A DNA stretch of 33,331 nt from Chloroflexota bacterium (GTDB taxonomy: Bacteria; Chloroflexota; Dormibacteria; Dormibacterales; Dormibacteraceae): NCBI GenBank assembly GCA_005887735.1, contig VBII01000044.1, positions 1 through 33,331 of the forward strand, read 5' to 3'. Positions 1 through 6,397 of the stretch are shown one piece after another. A model generated the notes under the pieces. The model had not been told where the DNA came from. It saw only the letters and a list, made by a program, of their open reading frames with translations, and did no database searches. How positions within the stretch are numbered: position 1 is the first letter of the stretch; every line of letters starts with the position of its first letter. Both the position numbers and the translations under genes were made by a program.

Positions 1-2141
1 CAGTCGAAACGTCGCGCCCACTCAAACGCGTGCTCGCCTGTCGTCTGGTTTTCCGCCGGCCGGTCGAGCAGCCTGGTGATCCCGGCGGCGTAATCGGCGA
101 CGTCGAGCGGCTCGGCGAGATGCCCGGTCCCGGGCGCCACGGTGACCGTTGGACCGGCCTGGTTCCACGCGACCACCGGCACCCCTTTGGCCATCGCTTC
201 GATCACGCCCATTCCGAAGTCTTCCTCCGGTGCGGGGTAGACGTACACCGCGGCGCCCGCGTAAAGCGACTGCAGCTCGTCCTCGCTGATCGGACCCAGG
301 AAGAGAACTGCGTCGTCCATGCCGAGCTCAGCCACGAGCGAGTTCAAAGAAGCGGTGTGCGAGGTGGCCGGCCCTGGGACCACGAGCTGCGCCCGAGGAT
401 GCTTCTTGCGGACCTCGGCCATCGCCCTGATCGCCAGGTCGAAACGTTTCTGCGGGTAGTGCCGGTTGGTCAGCAGAACGTACGGGCGCCGGATTGGATA
501 TCCGTTGATGGTCAGGCCTCCGCTGAAACGCGACTCAACCGGCAGCGGAAATCCAGAGCTCGCAACGTGGCATCCCGCCGGGCAATCCACCGCGGCCTTG
601 CGGTAGGTCTTGCGGATGATGTCGCCGATGTAGTTGCCGTTGACCAGCAGCAGGTCGGCCTCCTGGATCGAACGCAGATCCGCCCACGCTACGAATCGCG
701 TGGCGCGGAGAACGACCGCGGCCAGCAGGCGATAGTCGGCGTTCGAGATCCATCCAGTCTGGCGGTCGATGTTGCGCGGGTAGACCAGGCGGTTGGGCTG
801 GTTGAGGTACACGACGTAGGGCACATCCATGAGCCGCGCCGCCCACCACGCGATCCAGGCGCTCGGCTGATTGCAGCCGACGATCGCGTCGACTCCACGG
901 AAGCGCCAGGCATAGAGCGGCATCAGCAGCGAGGTGGCGGCCATCTGCACCGCCTCTCGAAAAGGGAACCAGCGCGGCAGCTGGGGCAGGAAAGTCTTGA
1001 CCCGGACCTGGCCGATGAGGTCCGGATAGCAGCGCGACGCGTCGACGGTCGGTGCGTAGCACTCGACTTCATAGCCGCGACGGCGCAGCCCGAGCACCTC
1101 CTCGATCACCAACCGCTCGCCACCGCCGGCGTATGTGAAACCGCAATGGAACACCGCGATGCGCCGAGGCCCTCCCGCCTTAGCGCGCCGCTTTCCGCCG
1201 ACGAGAAGCAGGCCCAGCAGCCCGAGCACCAATGAGTACCCGGCGGTGATCGCGTGATACAGCACGATCGCCCCGGCTGCTACCGATGAGCCCAGGCCCA
1301 GCCCTCCGCCGAGCACCAGCGAACCCGCCACCTCGAGGCTGCCGACGTAACCAGGGCCTGCCGGGACGGCGAACGCGAGGAGCAACGCCGGGTACGCGGC
1401 CATCGCCTTCAGAGTCGGCACGGAAACGCCGAGCGCCCAGAAGAGCAGGCTGAAGTTGAACGCGTCGATCACCAGCGCGATCCCAGTCAGCACCGCCAGG
1501 CGACCGACGACCCGCGGCGTCCACAATCCCCTGGCCACGGCCCGGAAGGCGAACGCCTGGCCGGCCATGCCTGCGGCAACTGATGGCGGCAACCGGCGCC
1601 GAATTCGCGCGGAGCCGGCGATGCGCGGGCCCAGGACCGCCGTCCCGAACACAGCCGCCAGCAACAAGATGGCGAGGGCCGCCGCGCCAAAGAGTCCGCG
1701 CGGGGCGCTCACGACTCCGGTCGACGCGACGACCGAAAGCCCGCCGAGGACGATCGCGACTCCAGCGAGGTCGCACGACTTGTCGATGACGATCGTCGCC
1801 AGGGCCGAACCCGAGGGCACGCGATGCCGGCGCCACAGCCACCAGTACCGCGCGGCGTCCCCGGAGCGGATCGGAAGGACATAGTTGAGAAGGCTGGCGC
1901 CCGCGTTCATCGCGAACGCCCTCACCATGCCCACCGGAGCAAGCGGCCGCAGCAGGATGAGCCAGCGCCGGGCGCGGATCACGCTCGTCGTCAGCGCGAG
2001 CAGGAGCATCACCGCGATCACCCACCAGCTGTGCACCCGGGCGTGGCTGAGGATCTCAGGCAGCGACACCGTGCGCAGCCACAGCCAGAGCAGGGCAAGC
2101 CCGAAGCCGGTCTGCAGGCCGAGCCGGAGCCAGCGGTTCAA
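1..2141 (-). CDS. Flippase-like membrane domain fused to GT4 glycosyltransferase (3' end beyond window)
   Basis: One uninterrupted reading frame of 713 visible codons. Residues about 1-320 form a multi-helix membrane domain of the lysylphosphatidylglycerol-synthase TM / AglD-like (UPF0104) family, with the typical stretch NYVLPIRSGDAARYW and a late AVPAGPGYVGSLE segment. From about residue 327 it continues as a GT-B family 4 glycosyltransferase: N-terminal GGGERL loop as in Alg11-like enzymes, LTNRHYPQKRFDLAI linker, and the donor-site motif PEEDFGMGVIEAMAKG. The start is taken as TTG (2141-2139), overlapping the exosortase TGA as TTGA; no ATG is available nearby. A GT4 with its own flippase-like domain would put sugar transfer and lipid-linked intermediate handling on one membrane protein (inference). 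The last codons are lost at the left edge. The two domains could be separate genes only if an internal start were used; there is no stop between them. Confidence 0.85.
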   Translation of the reverse strand, partial: MNRWLRLGLQTGFGLALLWLWLRTVSLPEILSHARVHSWWVIAVMLLLALTTSVIRARRWLILLRPLAPVGMVRAFAMNAGASLLNYVLPIRSGDAARYWWLWRRHRVPSGSALATIVIDKSCDLAGVAIVLGGLSVVASTGVVSAPRGLFGAAALAILLLAAVFGTAVLGPRIAGSARIRRRLPPSVAAGMAGQAFAFRAVARGLWTPRVVGRLAVLTGIALVIDAFNFSLLFWALGVSVPTLKAMAAYPALLLAFAVPAGPGYVGSLEVAGSLVLGGGLGLGSSVAAGAIVLYHAITAGYSLVLGLLGLLLVGGKRRAKAGGPRRIAVFHCGFTYAGGGERLVIEEVLGLRRRGYEVECYAPTVDASRCYPDLIGQVRVKTFLPQLPRWFPFREAVQMAATSLLMPLYAWRFRGVDAIVGCNQPSAWIAWWAARLMDVPYVVYLNQPNRLVYPRNIDRQTGWISNADYRLLAAVVLRATRFVAWADLRSIQEADLLLVNGNYIGDIIRKTYRKAAVDCPAGCHVASSGFPLPVESRFSGGLTINGYPIRRPYVLLTNRHYPQKRFDLAIRAMAEVRKKHPRAQLVVPGPATSHTASLNSLVAELGMDDAVLFLGPISEDELQSLYAGAAVYVYPAPEEDFGMGVIEAMAKGVPVVAWNQAGPTVTVAPGTGHLAEPLDVADYAAGITRLLDRPAENQTTGEHAFEWARRFD

Positions 2142-2722
2142 GCGGTCATCTCTTGCGGAGACGACGCCGGCGAATCGAGAATCCAGCGCTGCGCGAAGGC
2201 CCAGAAGGCGAAGAGAAATCCCACGAACAGGATGGTGCCGCCGTAGTCGTGGAAGAGGATGGCCGGTGTCACGCCCACGGTCGCGGCGATTGCTGCCACC
2301 GCAGACACGCGGACCAGGTTGAGCAGCATCGTGCCCGCGAGTCCGATGCAGATGACCTGCACGCGCGACTCCAGAGACTGCGCACGTCGCAGGCCCGAGA
2401 CCAGGCTGACTCCAAACAGGATCAGGCTCTGCCAGCCGATGCAGTTCCAGGAGATGAACAGCGTGTGCATGGTGCCGGAGCCGTCCCACACGACGAGATG
2501 GCTGCCTGAGGCGGCCGCGTGGATGCCGGCCAGGCCGAGCAGGCTCACGACCATCCTCGATTCCGCAGGCACGATTGCCTGCAGCGGATTGTTCGCGCCC
2601 AGCTGCATCGCCCACGCGGTCAGCAGGTCGTCGAAGGTGGTAACGAGCGGGAGCAACATCAGCATCGCGCACGTGAGCGCGATGAGCGTGAGGTTGATGT
2701 TGTCGCGTTCGCTCGTTTTCAT
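2138..2722 (-). CDS. Exosortase/archaeosortase family transpeptidase
   Basis: A 194-residue polytopic membrane protein with about six hydrophobic segments. The three residues expected of the exosortase/archaeosortase superfamily are visible: Cys94 in WNCIGWQS, Arg138 in NLVRVS, and His158 in FHDYGG, each at the edge of a membrane helix. These enzymes cleave C-terminal PEP/PEF/VPE-type tripartite tags on the outer face of the membrane and anchor or release the protein. The start ATG overlaps the stop of the preceding gene (ATGA) and has GGAGG seven bases upstream, so it is co-translated with that gene. The preceding product ends in exactly such a tag, which makes it the obvious substrate. No EPS-exosortase accessory genes (EpsI, PEP-CTERM kinase/PrsT) are seen nearby. 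Family assignment is firm; subtype is not determined. Confidence 0.85.
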   Translation of the reverse strand: MKTSERDNINLTLIALTCAMLMLLPLVTTFDDLLTAWAMQLGANNPLQAIVPAESRMVVSLLGLAGIHAAASGSHLVVWDGSGTMHTLFISWNCIGWQSLILFGVSLVSGLRRAQSLESRVQVICIGLAGTMLLNLVRVSAVAAIAATVGVTPAILFHDYGGTILFVGFLFAFWAFAQRWILDSPASSPQEMTA

Positions 2723-4011
2723 CGGCGCCTCCGGATCAGCCGCGATGCAAGGATCGGAATGACCGCGGCGAAACCGATGAAACCGAGCAGTGATTCGGGC
2801 ACGATGATGCTCGGCGCCACGATGTTCGTGTCTCCGGAACCGGCGGGGCCGTCATAGACGAGCGACGGCTTGCCGCCGGTGTTGTGTGTCAGCGTCACCT
2901 GGACGCACAGCGATCCGCCGGCCGTGACCACCATCGGCAGCTGGCTTGCACTGGTGCTGAACGTGAATGGGCTCGTCGTGTTGGCGCCGCTCGATCCGTA
3001 GCTTGCGGACCAGGTCGAACCAACGTTGGGAATCAGCGGCACGAAGGCCGCGCAGCTCGACGTCGCCGAGACTCCCACCGCGATGCTCACCACGTCGTTG
3101 GTGTTGCCGCTGCCTCCGGTCCAGTACATCTTGAAACTCCACACGCCGGCGGCCACCGTCTGCGCCGGCAGGTTGCTGAACGACCAGGTGGTCACTGCGC
3201 CGCCGGACTGGATCTCGCAGGCGGGGCTCTGCGTGCCGGCGGTCTGGTCGAGCGTGCTGGCCGTGCACGCCGGAGCCGTCCCCGTCCCATGCAGGTAGAG
3301 CGGGTTGCCCGCGGCTCTGACCACAGGCGCTCGACCGGACGCGATGGCAAGACCGCTGAACAACAGCGCCAGCACGCCGACCACCACCCATCCGAGCCAG
3401 CGTCGATGGGGCCGCGACCGGCGCACCGGGGACGCCGCCAACGGCGCGGCCGGCGGCCTCCATCGCACGTCTGCCTGGCCGCGTCCGCGCAGCCAGCGGC
3501 CGAGGAGGTGGAGCCGCCGCAGGTGGTGGACCTCGTCGGTGACGCGTCCGGTCTTCGGCGTGCGAAACCACGGCCCTTCGTCTTTGCCGATCAGGCCTTT
3601 GAAGGCGGCCCACCCCTGGAAGGGCACGAGGGCAAACGACAAGACCAGCGCCCCGAACACGCCTTGCACGTCTCGTGCCGGCGCCTCTTCGAGGATCAAC
3701 CCACCCAGGTTCATCAGTGGAAGCGCGAAGACGTTGGAGAAGAGGAGCGACCATCCGAGAAGCGCCGTCCATCCAGGCACGTGCGTGCGGAACACGACCT
3801 CGGAGACGAGCCAGCACACAGAGCCGAGCACGAACAAACCCGCCTGCAGGTAGTAGGTCGAGTCGTACAGGAACTCGAGCTTCTCGATCGGGGTGACCAG
3901 AGGCGAGCGCAGGATCGGCAGGAACCACTTGCGGACGTTGTGCGTATGCCCCTCCGCCCATCGCATGCGCTGGCGCGCCAGGCGCGCGAAGGTGCTGACC
4001 CCAGCCGACAT
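2719..4011 (-). CDS. C-terminal half of broken GT2 glycosyltransferase, fused to a secreted domain with a CTERM sorting tag
   Basis: Only the frame, not the start shown, is meaningful: from about residue 6 it continues the GT2 enzyme encoded upstream in another frame. Residues 6-30 carry the processive-GT2 motif RQRMRW followed by AEGHTHNVRKW; about 40-145 contain membrane helices. After a basic linker there is a further helix (about 204-224), then a Thr/Ser/Gly-rich extracytoplasmic domain with cysteines at 249, 265, 320 and 369 (about 235-400). The end is a tripartite sorting tag: VPES (404-407), hydrophobic helix (408-425), RRRR (427-430). There is no stop between the GT2 part and the secreted part, so they look like one fused polypeptide unless an internal start is used. 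The stop overlaps the exosortase ATG. The tag assignment is by pattern; the secreted domain is not recognised. Confidence 0.7.
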   Translation of the reverse strand: MSAGVSTFARLARQRMRWAEGHTHNVRKWFLPILRSPLVTPIEKLEFLYDSTYYLQAGLFVLGSVCWLVSEVVFRTHVPGWTALLGWSLLFSNVFALPLMNLGGLILEEAPARDVQGVFGALVLSFALVPFQGWAAFKGLIGKDEGPWFRTPKTGRVTDEVHHLRRLHLLGRWLRGRGQADVRWRPPAAPLAASPVRRSRPHRRWLGWVVVGVLALLFSGLAIASGRAPVVRAAGNPLYLHGTGTAPACTASTLDQTAGTQSPACEIQSGGAVTTWSFSNLPAQTVAAGVWSFKMYWTGGSGNTNDVVSIAVGVSATSSCAAFVPLIPNVGSTWSASYGSSGANTTSPFTFSTSASQLPMVVTAGGSLCVQVTLTHNTGGKPSLVYDGPAGSGDTNIVAPSIIVPESLLGFIGFAAVIPILASRLIRRRR

Positions 4012-5317
4012 TGCGCAGTACGTCGGCGCGGATCATGTAGGCCGTGCCCGCGATCATCTTCAGCGACCCGACCGCGTCCTGGAATGGACGCTCGATCATG
4101 TAGCTGCCTGCGTACTCCGCGCGCACCGCTTCGGTGAGCCAGCTTTCGGATTTGTTCAGGACGTGCCACTGGTAGCTCTGCACCGCGGCGACCTCGGGCC
4201 GGCGCTTGACCCGTCCGGGATCTGAGGGCGGCTCCGTCCGACCGAACGCCGCCTCGAAGCGCAGGCTGGACGTGCCGTCGCTGACGCGATAGAAGAGCGG
4301 CAGCAGGCGCTCGATCGAGTCGGGAAATGGGACCGAGTCGGCGTCGAAGACGACGACATACTCGGTGCGGGGGTCCATGACCTTCAGCGCTTCGCGCAGC
4401 GCGCCACCCTTGTATCCCGAGCGGCTTGTCCGATGCAGGATCTTGAAACGCGGCCGCCCGACCCACTGCTGCAGGATCTGCACCGATTCGTCGGTCGAAT
4501 CGTCGACGACGACGACCTCGTACTCCGGATACTCCAGCTGCGACAGGGCGTTCAGCAAGCGTTCGATGACGCGCTTCTCGTTGTAGGCCGCGACATGCAC
4601 CGAGACGAACGGGTGGTAGCCGAGGTCGACGTGATAGCCGTTGCCGTTTCCGTTGATGCGGCTCAGCCCGTTGCCGTTCGTCTTCGAGCCATTCCCGTTC
4701 CCATTCCGGGCGCCCCCGACCAGCGTGGTCAGCAGGACCATCACGGTGCTGAGGTAGTACTTGATCGCGTATGCGAAGAAGATCGCGCCGAGAAAGAGCC
4801 CGGTGAAGGCAAAGCCGTATGCGGCCCAGTCGGCTCCGCTGCGGATCTTCGATTGCTGGACGAGGTCGATGAAGCCGTGGACGATGGCGACGATCGGGAT
4901 GAAGCCCACGACGAAGGCTGCGATGAGGACGCCGTTCAGGAGGATGCTCCAGGCGAGGTGGCCGCGCTCCGGACGCGGCCCCAATAGCCTGCCGGGATCT
5001 TCTCCTTGCAAGCGCCGGTGTCCGCCCGGGGTCGTCAGGGTGGGACGGAGGCGCCCGTTCCGGACCGCGCGGTTGATTGTCGGCTGGCTGACCCCGAGCA
5101 ACCTGGCGGCTTCCCCGGTGGAGACGAGTCGCGCGCCGTCAGGCTCGTCCTGGAGGCCAGCCGCAAAAGCCTCGACGTCCCGGTCGCTGAAGCGGCGATG
5201 CCCGCCTGGCGTGACCAGCGCGGGGTGGAGCAGTCCTCTCGCGACCGCGCGCAAAACAGTCGCCTGGCTCACGCCGAGGCGAGCTGCCACATCCTTCGAA
5301 CTGATCAATCTGTGCAA
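2852..5317 (-). CDS. N-terminal half of broken GT2 glycosyltransferase with tandem HTH DNA-binding domains
   Basis: Residues 1-52 and 64-113 are two copies of a MerR/excisionase-type winged helix, each with a GVSQxTxxRAVxxG recognition segment followed by TPGGHRR. Two hydrophobic hairpins follow (about 121-152 and 163-200), then an Asn-Gly-rich linker (201-228) and a GT2 catalytic domain from about 236 with VDDS (271-274) and DADS (325-328), the first two aspartate motifs of BcsA-like enzymes. Homology stops at about residue 439 (position 4001); the rest of the frame is out-of-phase translation and has no meaning. The continuation lies in the frame ending at 2719. At the junction roughly 40 residues usual for the family, including the TED catalytic-base motif, are absent. 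The start is TTG at 5317, directly ahead of the first HTH. The sequence as given cannot encode a complete enzyme; it is either a pseudogene or an assembly error. Confidence 0.7.
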   Translation of the reverse strand: MHRLISSKDVAARLGVSQATVLRAVARGLLHPALVTPGGHRRFSDRDVEAFAAGLQDEPDGARLVSTGEAARLLGVSQPTINRAVRNGRLRPTLTTPGGHRRLQGEDPGRLLGPRPERGHLAWSILLNGVLIAAFVVGFIPIVAIVHGFIDLVQQSKIRSGADWAAYGFAFTGLFLGAIFFAYAIKYYLSTVMVLLTTLVGGARNGNGNGSKTNGNGLSRINGNGNGYHVDLGYHPFVSVHVAAYNEKRVIERLLNALSQLEYPEYEVVVVDDSTDESVQILQQWVGRPRFKILHRTSRSGYKGGALREALKVMDPRTEYVVVFDADSVPFPDSIERLLPLFYRVSDGTSSLRFEAAFGRTEPPSDPGRVKRRPEVAAVQSYQWHVLNKSESWLTEAVRAEYAGSYMIERPFQDAVGSLKMIAGTAYMIRADVLRNVGWGQHLRAPGAPAHAMGGGAYAQRPQVVPADPALASGHPDREARVPVRLDLLPAGGFVRARLCVLARLRGRVPHARAWMDGASRMVAPLLQRLRASTDEPGWVDPRRGAGTRRARRVRGAGLVVCPRALPGVGRLQRPDRQRRRAVVSHAEDRTRHRRGPPPAAAPPPRPLAARTRPGRRAMEAAGRAVGGVPGAPVAAPSTLARMGGGRRAGAVVQRSCHRVRSSACGQSRGQPALPAWDGDGSGVHGQHARPDRRHAEPRLRDPVRRRSDHLVVQQPAGADGGRRRVEFQDVLDRRQRQHQRRGEHRGGSLGDVELRGLRAADSQRWFDLVRKLRIERRQHDEPIHVQHQCKPAADGGHGRRIAVRPGDADTQHRRQAVARL

Positions 5318-5650
5318 GACGTTTGCTGGAGCAACGCAGCTTAAGCATTTGGGAGTCCCCTTTCATCATTTAAGGGCTTTGGATTCCAAGAGTGCCGCAG
5401 GCATTTCGTCGTTGAAAATGTGCAAAGATCGACCGGCCCGTTCTTGGATTTCGTGCCAAGATTTTCACTGCGCAACCGTGCGTGCGGACCTTCAGAAAGG
5501 GAATCCACGACCTCATTCTTAGTTAGAACCTCACCCCCCGCAGCCAAGCTCGGAGCCGGTGTCGAGAAATCGCCCGGCCCGAGCCTTTTTTTAGGCTCCT
5601 CCCCATTCATGGGGAGGTGGCGCGAAGCGCCGGAGGGGCTGGAACAAACC
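5318..5650. other. Intergenic leader of the exosortase operon, no gene
   Basis: This 333-base stretch separates the reductase gene from the HTH-GT2 gene, both on the minus strand. It contains the hairpin cluster listed separately (5581-5631). The part nearest the HTH-GT2 start (about 5340-5530) is visibly more AT-rich than the flanking genes, as expected for a promoter and leader, but no convincing -35/-10 pair could be chosen. No open frame in it resembles a protein. Confidence 0.6.
5581..5631. repeat. Cluster of three hairpins, REP-like palindromic element
   Basis: Three consecutive inverted repeats: GAGCCT/AGGCTC with a T-rich loop (5581-5598), CCTCCCC/GGGGAGG with loop ATTCAT (5598-5617), and GGCGC/GCGCC with loop GAA (5619-5631). 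It lies just after the stop of the reductase gene and could end its transcript. The middle and right arms resemble the element at 10.0 kb, so this looks like a dispersed intergenic repeat and not a dedicated terminator. Confidence 0.65.
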
Positions 5651-6397
5651 CTATTTGAGCCCCAACGCCCACTCGTGAAGCGCCTCCCTCCACGGCCTGA
5701 GCGCCCGGTACCGAGTCGTCGCCAGGCAGCCGTTGAGCGGGCGTTGCGCGGCGGACGGATAGGCCCCACTCCGTACGGACTCGACGGGTTCCGAGAGGCC
5801 GAGCTCCTCCAGCGCAGCGCGTGCAAAGTCGTCCCAGCCGGCGCAACCCTCGGCGACCACATGGACGATGCCGGCCGTGCCGCCCTCGACGAGCTCCACC
5901 GCCGCCGCGGCGAGGTCTTTGGCGTAGGTCGGGTTGACACGCTGGTCGGACACGACCCGCAGCTTCTCGCCCGACCGGGCCCGGTCGACAATGCGCTGAG
6001 GAAAGCTTCGCGGGCCGCCGAAGACCGCCGCGGTCCTGATCAGCAGCACCTGGGCACCGGTCTCGAGCACCCTCCGCTCGCCCTCGAGCTTAGAGCGGCC
6101 GTAGACGGAAATTGGCGATGCCTCGTCGGCTTCGATATACGGCTCGTGGTGCGCTCCGTCGAAAACAAAGTTGGTGGAAAAGTGGACCAGCGCCGCACCG
6201 TGACGCCGGCAGGCGGCCGCCACGATGCCTGGACCTTCCCCGTTGACTGCGCGCGCAAGCGTCGGCTCTTTCTCGGCGAGATCCACCGCGTTGTACGCGG
6301 CGCAGTTGTAGACGAGGTCCGGTTTTTGATCCGCGATCAGCAGCTCGACGAGCTCTGAGCCCAGCTGCCCCCCGGCGCCGAGAACGAGTGCTCTCAG
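5651..6397 (-). CDS. RmlD-like sugar-nucleotide reductase (dTDP-4-dehydrorhamnose reductase family), internally shortened
   Basis: A short-chain dehydrogenase of the RmlD type: nucleotide-binding GAGGQLGSE at the N-terminus, NCAAYNAVDLAEKEP, STNFVFDG and the catalytic YGRSK (Tyr and Lys present). The family usually has STDYVFDG; here Asp and Tyr are replaced by Asn and Phe. At 248 residues it is shorter than the usual 280-300, and the gap is localised: GSELVELL runs straight into ADQKPDLVYN, so about 30 residues carrying the second beta-strand and following helix of the Rossmann fold are missing. The likely start is CTG at 6397, overlapping the upstream stop as CTGA; no ATG, GTG or TTG in this frame lies nearby. 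No rmlA, rmlB or rmlC is in view, so the substrate is uncertain. The role is probably in surface polysaccharide synthesis. Confidence 0.75.
   Translation of the reverse strand: MRALVLGAGGQLGSELVELLIADQKPDLVYNCAAYNAVDLAEKEPTLARAVNGEGPGIVAAACRRHGAALVHFSTNFVFDGAHHEPYIEADEASPISVYGRSKLEGERRVLETGAQVLLIRTAAVFGGPRSFPQRIVDRARSGEKLRVVSDQRVNPTYAKDLAAAAVELVEGGTAGIVHVVAEGCAGWDDFARAALEELGLSEPVESVRSGAYPSAAQRPLNGCLATTRYRALRPWREALHEWALGLK

Noticed and set aside
30-1235. Long plus-strand open frame of about 400 codons
   Set aside because: It is antisense to the GT4 domain, which has clear motifs; the plus product has no recognisable domain and only reflects high GC.
1180-2025. Minus-strand frame of 281 codons
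   Set aside because: Out-of-frame shadow of the flippase-like domain, which carries the family motifs and membrane helices.
2852-4000. Continuation of the 821-codon frame beyond the GT2 break
   Set aside because: After position 4001 the product is Arg/Pro/Ala-rich nonsense, while the GT2 and CTERM homology is in the other frame.
5380-5480. Possible sigma-54 promoter with TGGCAC
   Set aside because: The expected TTGCA-type second box is missing at the right distance.
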